In this document: positions 33,100 to 44,392 of the stretch, piece after piece
Layout: each line of letters begins with the position of its first letter
How positions within the stretch are numbered: position 1 is the first letter of the stretch
Source: Psoroptes ovis
Lineage: Eukaryota > Arthropoda > Arachnida > Sarcoptiformes > Psoroptidae
Assembly (NCBI GenBank): GCA_002943765.1
Contig: PQWQ01000019.1
Span: forward strand, 186,001-250,000
Direction of reading: 5' to 3'
DNA length: 64,000 bases
Translations under genes and position numbers: made by a program
Notes under the pieces: model-generated
Seen by the model: the letters and a program-made list of their open reading frames with translations, nothing else
What the model was told of the DNA's origin: nothing
The model's database searches: none

Positions 33100-33966
33100 A
33101 CTGAATTACTTTAAGGAAAATTAGTTTCACTCATGTATTAGGTTGTCCCATTAGTTTTTGCCGATTTTCCAATGATTTTCTACAATAAGAACCGGCAAGA
33201 ACTTATGAGACAACTCAATAATAATACAAGAAAAAATCGTTAAACACTTTTATTTCTCCGGAAATTTTTCACACGACACGCCATTTTTCAATCTGAGTTC
33301 TTGGTTGTAATTCTTAGTTGATATTATCAATGAATCAAAGAATCGAAAAAAAAATCAAAGAAATAAATGAGCATCGATTCTATGCGATGGGATTGTGAAG
33401 AATGATTTCTTCGGAAGAAATTCTTCAAAAACACTGATAACAGCCACGATAACACCAAGTATTGTAAGGGTTAAATGAAAATTTCTGTAAATTTTCTCTG
33501 TAAATTTTCCAAGGTTTTCTCGATTTCTCCCTTTGAAATTTTCAAAATTATTACTTTACTTTCAATTTGTATCAATATTTCAAAGTAAAAACCATGCAAT
33601 CATCTTTTAGATTCATCTTCATTCAAACGATAATAATAATAATCATTCAAAAATACTTATAAAATGATTCAATAATAGATAATTATGAATATTAAATTAT
33701 TAATATTATCAATGGAAATCAATAGGAAATTAATCATTTTGAAAATTTGATTTCGATGCATTTTCTGCGATATTCTGCGATTCGGCTATCTCTGAATGAC
33801 CAGAAATTGACTAGAATTCATTGATCATTCATGACTTACAACAGTCTGGGAAATATTTGAATCAGCAAAAAACGAAATTTACAAAATATCATATAAGACT
33901 ATTGTTAACACAGATAAATTACCAAATTACAAAATCTTATTTATAATTATTTCTCGGTAATTAATT
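33100..33966 (-). repeat. Long inverted repeat, right arm (867 bp)
   Basis: The reverse complement of 30897-31763 at the same length, with one visible difference near its outer edge. Transcription through both arms and the 1336-bp spacer would give a hairpin with an 867-bp stem. Confidence 0.95.
33138..33218. mobile_element. Mariner-like miniature element (type B) in the right arm
   Basis: The reversed duplicate of the element at 31645-31725, carrying the same variants (ACAACTCAA end and CCCATTAG change). It arrived by the inverted duplication and not by a separate transposition. Confidence 0.87.
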
Positions 33967-35363
33967 TTGAATAAAAGTAATTCCATTGGTGAATTTTACT
34001 AATGCATTTTACCTGACTAAGGTAAATTTACAATAATTAGAATTTTGAATTTCGATTCACCGAAATTCAAAATTGAAAAGTGAATTTTTACCTGAGTCAG
34101 TGAAATGCGTTGGTTACCTGTGATTAAATGTAATCAAATAATTACGTTCAAAAATGGTCGAAAATTAATGCTGGCAAATCTGTAAATATTGCAATACAAG
34201 CGATTTACATGATGTTCCATGCCGATCGATGAATAGATTTGAATGGTCGAAAGTCAAAAATAAGAAAAACGATCGGAAAGATTGATGGTTACGGCGTACC
34301 AAGGACTAATTAGGCCCAAGGTCCATTTCGGACCAAATTTTGACTTAATAAGTTAATAATTCAAATGATAATTGGTTAATTATTCAATTTGACAGGAGTC
34401 AAATCTCAAACAATGAAAATGAAAAAAATGAACTGATTTCAAATTGATTCGTTTGGAAAAAATGGACATTTTGACAGCTTTGAGTCAAACAATCTACAAT
34501 TCGGGGATTCAACGAAATCAATGATTCGTTGGATTTTGGAAAATTTGTATGCAAAATGCAAAATCGACCAAAGAATTTATGATTTCAAATTTTGGAAAAA
34601 AATGACCAATATGTGTACATATGTCCACAGGAATCAACGAAACACATACATGGGGATGGATGTAAATCTAATTTTCTATTTGATTCTTTGGCATTGTTTG
34701 ACACACATAAACACAAAATCAATTCATTTGTTTCAAATCAATTGAAATCAAACGAAATCGACTGAAATCAACTGGAATCAACTAAAATCAAATGATCAAA
34801 TGATTGAATGTGTACCAATGTGTTTGCACAACCAAATGTGTCAATTATCATTTCAACAAATTCAATTCACCAAATGATTTACCAATTGAATTATTATTAA
34901 ATTCGAATGATTGAATTGTTTTTTCGAATTGAATTTTGAATTTTGGGATTTGGAATTTGATTTCCATTTGATTTACGACTGAATTATGACAGAATTTTCA
35001 AATAAATGAATCCACAGAATTCATATTTCGTACCCAAAGAAACGATTCGGGCCCGATATTTCGGGGCAACCATTCGAATTATCATTTGAATTCGAATCAT
35101 CCGAGTCGACACAAGGCCTACATACACAGACGTATGATGAATCACATGATTACGAGTAAATTAAACAAGAATCAAATTAGATTTAAATGAAAGATTTGAA
35201 TGAAAGAATCCTGAAAAACATTATTTTGACATGTAATTTTGTTCGATTCATTCATTTTGTTCATTGATTCAGTGTTAGTTTGTCTATTCCATGTTCGATT
35301 GAGCTCAACGAAATTCAAAATTGATTTTTCGTGGTTGCGTATGTGTACATATTGTTTCAACTA

Positions 35364-35445
35364 TTAGGCTGTCCGAAAAGTTCATTCCGCTTAATCGATA
35401 GAGTTGCTCATTTGATAATCGGTCAGAACTTTTCGGACAACCCAA
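35364..35445. mobile_element. Mariner-like miniature element (type C)
   Basis: An 82-bp copy with TA flanks, left end TTAGGCTGTCCGAAAAG then CATTCCGCTTAATCG, and right end AATCGGTCAGAAC then TTTTCGGACAACCCAA. Confidence 0.88.
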
Positions 35446-37618
35446 TATATGTATGATTTGATGTATATACTCTCAGATTGGTGGTGTTCAAATTCTGTAA
35501 ATTGATTTTCGGGTCGTATTCGTTGGTTCGTTCGTGTGTGAGTGTGTGTGTGTGTGTGTGTGTATTTGAAATGCATGCAATTCAATTTCAAGAAAATGAT
35601 CATATTAAATTTCAAATTTGAATTCGAAGCATATCAATTTTACTTTGAAATTTTAAAGAAATTTCGACTCAAAATAATTCAATTAATTAATTGATTAATT
35701 ATATTAATTAAAATAATTAATTAATTTTAAATTTAATCAATTGTAAACTCACCAGAATCGATGAATGAATCGATGTTTCTTATTATTTTTTGAAAAATCT
35801 TTGAGTTGATTGATTGATGATATTGATTTTGATGCACACTGAGTTTTTAAATCAAAATAAATGTCCATTTCACTGATGGCGAAGAATTTTGAAAAATTCA
35901 AATTCAAATAATTCAAACTAAAAATTAAGATTCAATCAAATAACAACATAGATTGAATGGAATCCATAGATGAATGATTATGAAGAGTATTTTGTTGTTA
36001 TAATTATGAGATCATTGATTAATATAAGAAAACTAGATTTCTTTAAAAAAATATGAAATCTTAAAGCAGTATTCAGTCACCAATTTAAAAATTCAAAGAT
36101 TATTTGACATTACAATCGGCGATCAAACAATGACAAGATAAAATTGATTGTTGAATTCAAAGTATTCAAAAATTTGATTTAAATATTTTTCAATTCAAAA
36201 TTTGATTTAAAATTCAATTGTTGAAAATATATATATTGAAAACATATTCAATCACCAAGAAAACAATGGAATTAATTTTGGAATTTGAAATTTGAAATTA
36301 AAACATCTTATTCAACATTTGAACGAGCAAATCATTTGAATATTGACTTGAGTTGATTGATTAACTTACTGCACACAGAAGAATTAAAAGTTTTTAAAGA
36401 ATCTTATTTCAAAAATTTTGATGAATTTTCACTTTTTTGAAAAAAATTAAAAATACTCCTTAAAGGTAGATTCTTTGATTTCTAGTTTCATTTTAATTTT
36501 CAAATTCTTCAAAATCTTTGGTACTTCTCTGCTTCTTCAGTAGCACACTTGAATCATTGATCATTGAATTCTTCAAGAATTCTTGAAGTTCTTAGAGTAT
36601 TTGATTCAAATAATTAAAAATGAAATTTTGAAAAAGATATGATTCAAATCAAAATAAGAATCAAAGAGTTGAAATGATATCGAATGATGATCACATGTTT
36701 CTTTCTTAGCTGATCGAAAATCTTAATTAATTCTAAATTAATTCAGATCAATTGATTGCATTCATTTCACTTATTGAATACGGTTAATACACAAATGGTT
36801 GGATGATTGAACTGGTTGAATTGGTTGAATGATTCATTGAGCACACAAAAATTGCACAAATACAAACACGCAGATACACACCGAAATACACCGGTAGATC
36901 ACTTGAATAGCGGATTGATTTTGTGGTAATTTTCACCCTGTTGTTTTTCGGTTGTTAATCGTCTGCTGATCATTAATCGATGATCGATCATTGATCAATG
37001 ATTATCGAGTTTATTTCGATGAAGAGAAACAATGTGTTTTGTATCGAATCACTTTGAAATTCGCAAAAACTCAAATTTCAAATCTATTTAGGTGTTCACA
37101 AGTCTATCCATCAAGAGCTTGAATACTACACTGAACATATTTCATATTTGATCATGTTCCTTCCGAAAATTTTTTCAATGTATTTTGGTCGGTGAATGCT
37201 TCTGATAATGATGATTACGAGAGAATGACTGAATGAAAGCAGATATCTTTGGTGTTTCACTGTGTTAAAATGTGTTTCAAATGTGTGTTTCAATGTGTTC
37301 ACTGGCACCATTTATATATGAAATCATATATCACACGGTTATTCTGCGTCTACTGGTGGTGGTGAACGATTTGATTAATAATAATTTGTTTATTTATTAA
37401 ACGAAATAAGGTGAGAAAGATGCGCGCATGTAAATCGATTTGAAATTGGATTTTTGTTGCTTGATTTTTGCTGGTTGGTGTTCAAAATTTGAATGTATGG
37501 ATTCACATGATACAAATTCATTTGAATTTTGCGAACCCAAAGTGTTTCGGGTGCAAAATTTCGCAGTACAAATTCTTCGGGGTTTACACACTTAGTTGAT
37601 TTTAGATGAGTGAAATTA

Positions 37619-37698
37619 TTAGGTTGTCCAATAAGTTCTTGCCGATTTTCTAATGATTTTCCACGATATAACCGGCAAGAACTTATGGGACAACCCAA
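37619..37698. mobile_element. Mariner-like miniature element (type B)
   Basis: An 80-bp copy with left end TTAGGTTGTCCAATAAG, right end CTTATGGGACAACCCAA and TA flanks. It lies ~246 bp past the stop codon of the gene at 37945-39150 and may fall in its 3' untranslated region. Confidence 0.88.
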
Positions 37699-37944
37699 TA
37701 AAATAAAATTTTATTGCCATTGAATTTATGAATATTTGATTCGTGATTTCATGGAAATTTATTGGATTTTTCGTGGTGATTTATTGGATTTTTTTTTTTA
37801 GTGATGATTTTGAATTGATTTTATTGGATTGAAATGAGTTGATTTTGAATATTTCAAATCAAATTTTTTATGACTTTGAATAATTCAAAGGGTTTTGACT
37901 TAAAGCATTTTGATTTTGATTAATTTTGATTTGATTTCAATATT

Positions 37945-39150
37945 TCAATAATCAGGATAATCATCGGGTGTTTGATAATATTTCGATGTTTTTCTCAATG
38001 ATTTCAATGATTGATTACTTTGATTATTGTAATTATTGATTGAAGCAGATGTCGAAGATGATATTTGAAACAGCTTATCACTTGTCCAACGAATAGTTTT
38101 TTCATTTTGTACGGTGGCAACAATTGGTTGTTGCTTTTTGGTGATTTGAAAATTTGTAATTTTCAATTTTGATTTTCTCCGATTATTCATTTCATTGATC
38201 ATCGGCAGTTTTTCTACCTTAGGTACCGATGCCGGTGAAACACTTCTTCGTTGTTTACCACCGCTGGTGGTGGTGGTGGTTTTGATGGGTTTCGGCGATA
38301 ATTTAAGCTTTAGACAAGGTTTTTTGGCGGTTTTAGTCGATAATTTCGATTCAGTTCGGGGCTTTCGAAGCTTTTGCATTGGATTTGTTTTCAATGTTTT
38401 ATTTTTCAAAATTTTAGCCGGTTGATTTTGATTAGTTTTGATCAGCTGTTTTAATTTTGATTTTTGATTAGTATTCGACGATGGTTTTTGATTCGATTCG
38501 GGCCGATTATCGTCTCTGATGGCATTCGATTTGTCACTCACAGTCACCGCCATACGATAACGAAACAATTCACTATTTTCAACTGGTTGTAATCGATTTT
38601 GTTCAAGATTTAATTGTTGTAATTCACGTGATGGTAAATCGGATATCATTGATTGTGTCCATTGATTATTATTGTTTATTTTTGATTTCGATTGATCGAC
38701 GATAATTAATGCATCTTTATTCGAATCGATAGCATTGATTCGATTATTATCATCATTAGTGATATCATCTGATTGTAGTTCATTAATTTTATCATCATCA
38801 ACGGCCGCTGCTGTTAATGAAAAATTAATCATTTTCGTTGTTATTGATGCTGGCATTTGATTATTGTTTGCATCAAAAATTCCAATCGGGTCATTGACCA
38901 CTGAATGATTATCATCAATTGGTTTGATTATTGGTGATTTGATGACATTTGTCGGACTGGATGAATGCTCACTGTTAGTATGACTTAGTAATGATAATAA
39001 TAATGGTGAAATGACTGGTGATTGGTCAAATTTTGCCGACTTAAGGCCTTCGGTATTATCATTGGTTCTTGAAGCCACATTCTCAGAGGTCTTATCGTCA
39101 TCATCATCATCATCATTGATCTGATTGGTTGAATTATTAAATTTTGACAT
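37945..39150 (-). CDS. Uncharacterised disordered, basic protein
   Basis: A single-exon frame of 401 aa from ATG 39150. I do not recognise a family. The N-terminal third is acidic and Asn/Asp-rich (an Asp run at residues 13-19). The region from ~225 to ~345 is strongly basic and Lys/Pro/Thr-rich, with KPCLKLKLSPKP and GGKQRRSVSPASVPK segments. The C-terminus is Ser/Asn/Tyr-rich and ends YQTPDDYPDY. There is no signal peptide, membrane segment or zinc site. The composition suggests an intrinsically disordered protein that may bind nucleic acid or microtubules, but this is a guess. The length of the open frame in such AT-rich DNA is the main support for it being real. Confidence 0.6.
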   Translation of the reverse strand: MSKFNNSTNQINDDDDDDDKTSENVASRTNDNTEGLKSAKFDQSPVISPLLLSLLSHTNSEHSSSPTNVIKSPIIKPIDDNHSVVNDPIGIFDANNNQMPASITTKMINFSLTAAAVDDDKINELQSDDITNDDNNRINAIDSNKDALIIVDQSKSKINNNNQWTQSMISDLPSRELQQLNLEQNRLQPVENSELFRYRMAVTVSDKSNAIRDDNRPESNQKPSSNTNQKSKLKQLIKTNQNQPAKILKNKTLKTNPMQKLRKPRTESKLSTKTAKKPCLKLKLSPKPIKTTTTTSGGKQRRSVSPASVPKVEKLPMINEMNNRRKSKLKITNFQITKKQQPIVATVQNEKTIRWTSDKLFQISSSTSASINNYNNQSNQSLKSLRKTSKYYQTPDDYPDY

Positions 39151-40286
39151 AAAATCAAATGTTGGTTGGTATGAATTGGTCCGAGTAATTATTTAAATTA
39201 ATTTTGAATTTAAATCAATCAAATTTCGGATTCCGGTGTCGAGTCTTCAGTTTTATATTGGAATTCTCGGGTTAAAATTTTAATTAAATCGAAATTTTCA
39301 AATTTAATTAAAATTTCTTCAAAAATCATTACCGGCCTCGACTTGGCCAGTTATCAAGCGGTTCTTAGGCCATTCGGTTCGACCAACACTCAAATCTTCG
39401 GGCCTCGAATCTGATCCAAATTCGATACACGGCATTGATTTCAAATTTTATATGGACGTGAAACGAAATTCCAATCAATTTGTGAATCTTGATCGCTTTG
39501 TAATATTCGCTTTGGCACATATTTGATTTAAAATTATTGATCATTCATCTCATTTCTCATATTCATTTTGAAAACACGGATTCACGCCCATCAATATGAT
39601 CAATATGATTGAAATGATCAAAATTCCTATATTTTCAATCAAAATTTTCCAAGTATCAAACAAAATAATGAGATTTACAATCAATAATTACATTAATGTA
39701 TAGATTCATATCATATCAGCATAACTATCGGTTCCATATCCATTGATCCATTGAAATATTTCGATTCATTTTTTTTTAATTATAATCCAATCAATGATTA
39801 GTGTTCATGATTCAATGTATTTGTATTTTTGCGGCTTTCGGCCGAAACCATGTTACATTCAAGGTCTTTGGATCAAATAAAACAAATCACATTTTCTATG
39901 GTCCATAATTCATTTTCAATACGGTTTTCTTCGTAGAAAAACAACAATATTCAACCAAATATTCCTCCAAACAGAAAATCCTGCGGACTTTACCATATAT
40001 GAAGACTATAACGTATCTGCGATATTCAAAATATTCAGATAAAAAATGTAAAAATAATAAAAATGACAAAATTTCAGCCAAAAACCAAAGAAACCTTGAA
40101 ATACTTTGCTTTTCATTTCATAAATTTGAACCAAATAAAACAATGATAATAATGATGATGACAATAATAATAATAGGAGCACCATACATATGTCATATAT
40201 AAAATCTATTGTTGTTGTTGTTGTTGTTTGGTTGTTTAGTTGTTTGACAATATGACTAAATGCATTCATGTGTATGTATGCATGTA

Positions 40287-40369
40287 TTAGGCTGTCCGTA
40301 AAGTTCATTCCGCTTAATCACAATAGAGTTGCTCGAAGAAAATCGGCCAAAACTTTACGGACAACCTAA
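40287..40369. mobile_element. Mariner-like miniature element (type C)
   Basis: An 83-bp copy with TA flanks, left end TTAGGCTGTCCGTAAAG then CATTCCGCTTAATC, and right end AATCGGCCAAAAC then TTTACGGACAACCTAA. Both ends carry the same G-to-T-type change (CCGTAAAG/CTTTACGG), which keeps the termini paired. Confidence 0.88.
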
Positions 40370-40489
40370 TATTTTGCATTTCATATCTGTAATAATAATA
40401 AAACTAAAAGAAATATTAATATTAATAAAAATAATAATAATAATGATTTACCTGGTTTATTATTATTATCATTATTATCATTGCATGTG

Positions 40490-40570
40490 TTAGGTTGTCC
40501 GCAAAATTTTTGCCAAATTATATCGTAGAAAATCATTGGGAAATCAACAAGAACTTTTCGGACAACCTAA
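40490..40570. mobile_element. Mariner-like miniature element (type B)
   Basis: An 81-bp copy with left end TTAGGTTGTCCGCAAAA, right end CTTTTCGGACAACCTAA and centre TATATCGTAG. The right flank is TA; the left flank is TG. Confidence 0.84.
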
Positions 40571-43045
40571 TACAACAAACAAACAAAACAACAGAAAAAA
40601 AACCATAAACCACGAATGAATGAATTGACTAAATGAATGAATGAATGAATGACTTACACCTTGTGCGAATTTGCGTATGTGTGAACCAATGTTTGGCAGG
40701 TCTGATTTTCACATACGGTTTCATTTGGATGAGCATTTTTCTGGTGAACATGAATTCATTTTATGTGTTCATGTTCATTCATTTTGTTCATTTCATTCTA
40801 TGTTCCATTCATTTAATCTGTTGTCGACCACATAATAATAATAATAATATAAAATATGATTAAATGTTATATAATTTGCACACACCAAAATGATTTCACA
40901 TTATTTTCACATTTTATAATATGAAATTTATGAATTTCATTTCGTTTTGTTCTTGTTTAATCATGATTATTCGTTTGGTGACAATGATATTATTATTATT
41001 TTCACAAATTTTCAGGTAATTGTTTGGTACAATATCATTTCGGATATATCATCCATTCATTTCGGATATAATTCATCTTGGATATATCATTCATATCGGA
41101 TATAATTCATTTTCAGTTATTATTATTGTTAGTTTGAATAGTTTGCGTGACAAATTCGGTGAATAATTCAGTTTTTTTCTCCATTTTTCGAATATTCATC
41201 ACTTTATTTTCCATATTTCGAAATATTCAGGTGATTAAGGTGATACAGATTATGTCATACGACATTATTTGAGCTTCTTGATTTGAATTTCATTTTCGTG
41301 GTGAATCAAGGAGCGAATTGAAAATTTAAAATGATTAAATGATTTGATGAAATGAATATTAAGCCCAAGGACTCATACCCGAGTTAGGACTAGATCTAAG
41401 CAAAATTGGACCCTTGTACCTTTGATATTTGAAAATTTTGATCGCAGAACACGTGCGCCCAAATAGTCATTACACGAAACACGTGACTTATGCTGGAGAT
41501 TCATTATTTAGGATATAATCACATTGAATATTGTTCATTTCATTGATTTGTTTCATTATTTGTTCGAAATCGAAACTTTCAAGGAACCTGATTAAGGGAT
41601 GAAGGCACAAAATATGAATAAATTGAATTGAATTGAAATTTTTATTCTTGGATACATTACCCCTTGGATACATTTTGGATACATTCTAGTTGATGCAAGT
41701 GTCGAGCCACAATGATACATTATTCATCATTCTTCGCATAAATACACAACCCTTTTGGCTCTTGATGTTTATAATACATTCATATATTTCTCAATGATAA
41801 TAATCTTAATGGATTGATATATTCACATTTATTTGCTTATTATCAATCATTGAATGTATTAGCTTACGAAATATTTACGATTGAATGAAATTGATCGATT
41901 CAAATGCATTCATCGATAATTCATATTATATTAATTTGCATACATATAATTCACTTGTTACAAGGAGAAAAGATTCCAAAATTACGAAATTTCAAATATC
42001 ATTCATATACGTACATTTATTGTGGTATTTTTTTCCAACGATAATCATGTAAATTGATATTCCAATGGTTGAAAAATTCTGGTTCATTGATTTCATTTCA
42101 TTTCATTCGAGCGTCATTCATTGCTAATGAATTTTTAATCAGAATTTTTTTTTGCGTCTCTTTTAATTCTGGTTCTGTGGTTCATTGATTTTGGCCATGG
42201 TTTATGCACCGAAATCATGTGGAAACAATCATCATCATCATCATCATCAACCAGACCAGACCAAACGACCAAAATTTTCGACTGGTTAACGAATATTAAT
42301 TCTGGGTAATAAGGATCATTATTAACATTGTTATTATTTTGCCAGATACAATTTGACAATTGATGAATTTGAACATGAGAACACAATCATCTGGGATTTT
42401 GGTTTTTCGTAGAAATGATTTTTGGTCCAAATCGGTTCGAAAAAATGGTCCAAAAATGGCCAAGAATGATTAGTTTATGCTTCGGAAACCTCGATTCATT
42501 GAATACCACAAAAAAAGAAGCGCCATTTTCCTTTAAACAATTGTTTTGTTGATGAGAAGCTTCAAGTCTACACAACGCCATCTGTTGACGAAAAAATTAA
42601 AAATTTTAAATATCATTTTCATTCGAAAAAAATTAAATTAATTAAAAAAATTAATTTTTATTCTTTGATTAATTAATTAATTAAAAACAATTAATCAAAT
42701 ATCATTAATAATATTATTATCGGAAATGATAATAATAATAATAATGTTAATTAATCAATTGTGATCATTCATCATCAATCATTAATCATCGATTAATCCA
42801 TTATTTTCATTGCGAATCAATTCAATTATTCATTTCAATTATTGATTTATAGATTGATTTATTTATTGATTCATTTATTTATTTATAATTAAAATTATAA
42901 TTATTTCTAAAATAATAATTAATAATTAAAAAACCAAAAACGATAATAATCGAGAGAAATGAAATGAAGAAAAAAATTGATTAATTAATCAATCAATAAA
43001 TCATATATTGATCATTAAATAATTGTATTAATTATTGATTATTGT

Positions 43046-43127
43046 TTAGGTTGTCCCATAAGTTCTTGCTGTTTTTTGAATTTTTTTTCTTCCAAAAAAA
43101 TTGGCAAGAACTTATGGGACAACCTAA
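43046..43127. mobile_element. Mariner-like miniature element (type A)
   Basis: An 82-bp palindrome with left end TTAGGTTGTCCCATAAG and right end CTTATGGGACAACCTAA. The right flank is TA; the left flank reads GT. The loop is A/T only. Confidence 0.86.
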
Positions 43128-44392
43128 TATCTTTACTGAATGTTTATCTAAAATAATTTTTTTTTTTTTTTTTTTTTTGATCAACAAATACATTTGATTA
43201 TTTATGATGTTTGAAATGATTGAAATTTGAGTTTTTGTTATTTTTGTTTTGATTAAAATTCAAAGAGGTAAAAGTGAATGAATCAAATATGAATGAATGG
43301 ATTAAATATGGTTTTGTTTTGTTTTGTTTTACATAAATAATAATAATAATAATAATAATGGTCAATGTTCTATTCTCTGAATCATTTTAAAATTCGAATT
43401 ATTATTGATTGATTGTATAAGTTGTAATTTCACAATTTTAAAGAAGGTTTGAAATCATTTAAATCAAAACAAATAATGATGATATGACTTTTGTGTTTGT
43501 TTGTGGAGAAAAAAAAGAGAAAATTTACACTCAAAGGGGTTGGTGAGGCGCTTTTGGCCATGAATAATCATGTTTGGCGCCTTTACAAAGTATTAATCCA
43601 TTTAATACTTTAGCATCTTGATACAATCTTTAGGGTCTTCAAAGTCTTCGTAACCAGTGAATAATGGGGTATCAGTTAGTTTTGTGGTTTGTTTACAACA
43701 GATTATGAGGTTTATGGCTGATGATTATTAAGGATGAATGAATGAATGTGTACAGGCTGGGTTGTGAGGGTCACATTTTTTCAAAATCATAAATCGAATA
43801 ATGATAATTTGAATTATGAGGCTTCGGCGATAATGATTGAAAATGAATTTAAAGAGAGAGGGTTGAAAAAACAAATTCAACATATCACATAATCAAATAC
43901 GAAATAATTAATTACAAATAATCAATTATTATTGAATATCGATTGATCAGCTGATGATTGAATGGATGATTGATTGAATGAATTAATTAATCATGTTTAA
44001 TGATGATGATTGGTTGATTGATTGAATTAAATTAAATTTTGTTTTGATTCGATTAAATCTTGTTATTCGCTTCTAGAAGGTATATAGCTGTTGTAGTAGG
44101 TATGTATTTTGTTCGGTTAATTGCGGTTCAAACGATTCATTGCGATCAAAATTCAAAAATGTTTGAATCTGGCCAATGAAACACCACCACCAATGCTCTT
44201 GAAGATGATCGAAATCTTTCTTTTCAGAAATTGGCTGATTTATTCATTATTATTTACTGAAATAATTTGTAGGGTTTTTTCATATTATAATAGAATTTAA
44301 AATCATAAATATTAAATAATTAAAAACTGGTTATTTATAAATTTGTTTATATTAATATTCATCTATTGAAGTTTGATGTTATTTGATTTGAT

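Larger units (their letters stand above)
24406..37944. other. Gene-poor intergenic DNA with foldback structures
   Basis: No recognisable gene in 13.5 kb. The stretch holds nine full miniature elements, one truncated element, the 867-bp inverted repeat, a GC-rich hairpin at 27359, a GT microsatellite (about 35534-35562) and AT-rich simple sequence. Regulatory DNA of the neighbouring receptor gene or non-coding transcripts cannot be excluded. Confidence 0.6.
39151..44392. other. Intergenic DNA without a recognised gene
   Basis: It holds three miniature elements (40287, 40490, 43046), AT-rich simple sequence and a long T run near 43160. A GC-richer patch near 39330-39440 has weak resemblance to tRNA A and B boxes but does not fold into a tRNA by eye. 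The first part is probably leader and promoter for the gene ending at 37945, and the last part is 3' flank of the acyl-CoA synthetase gene. Confidence 0.55.

Noticed and set aside
39340..39400. tRNA- or SINE-like A box (TGGCCAGTTATCAAG) and B box (GGTTCGACC)
   Set aside because: The spacing is possible, but I could not form acceptor, anticodon and T arms, and there is no poly(A) tail or target duplication.
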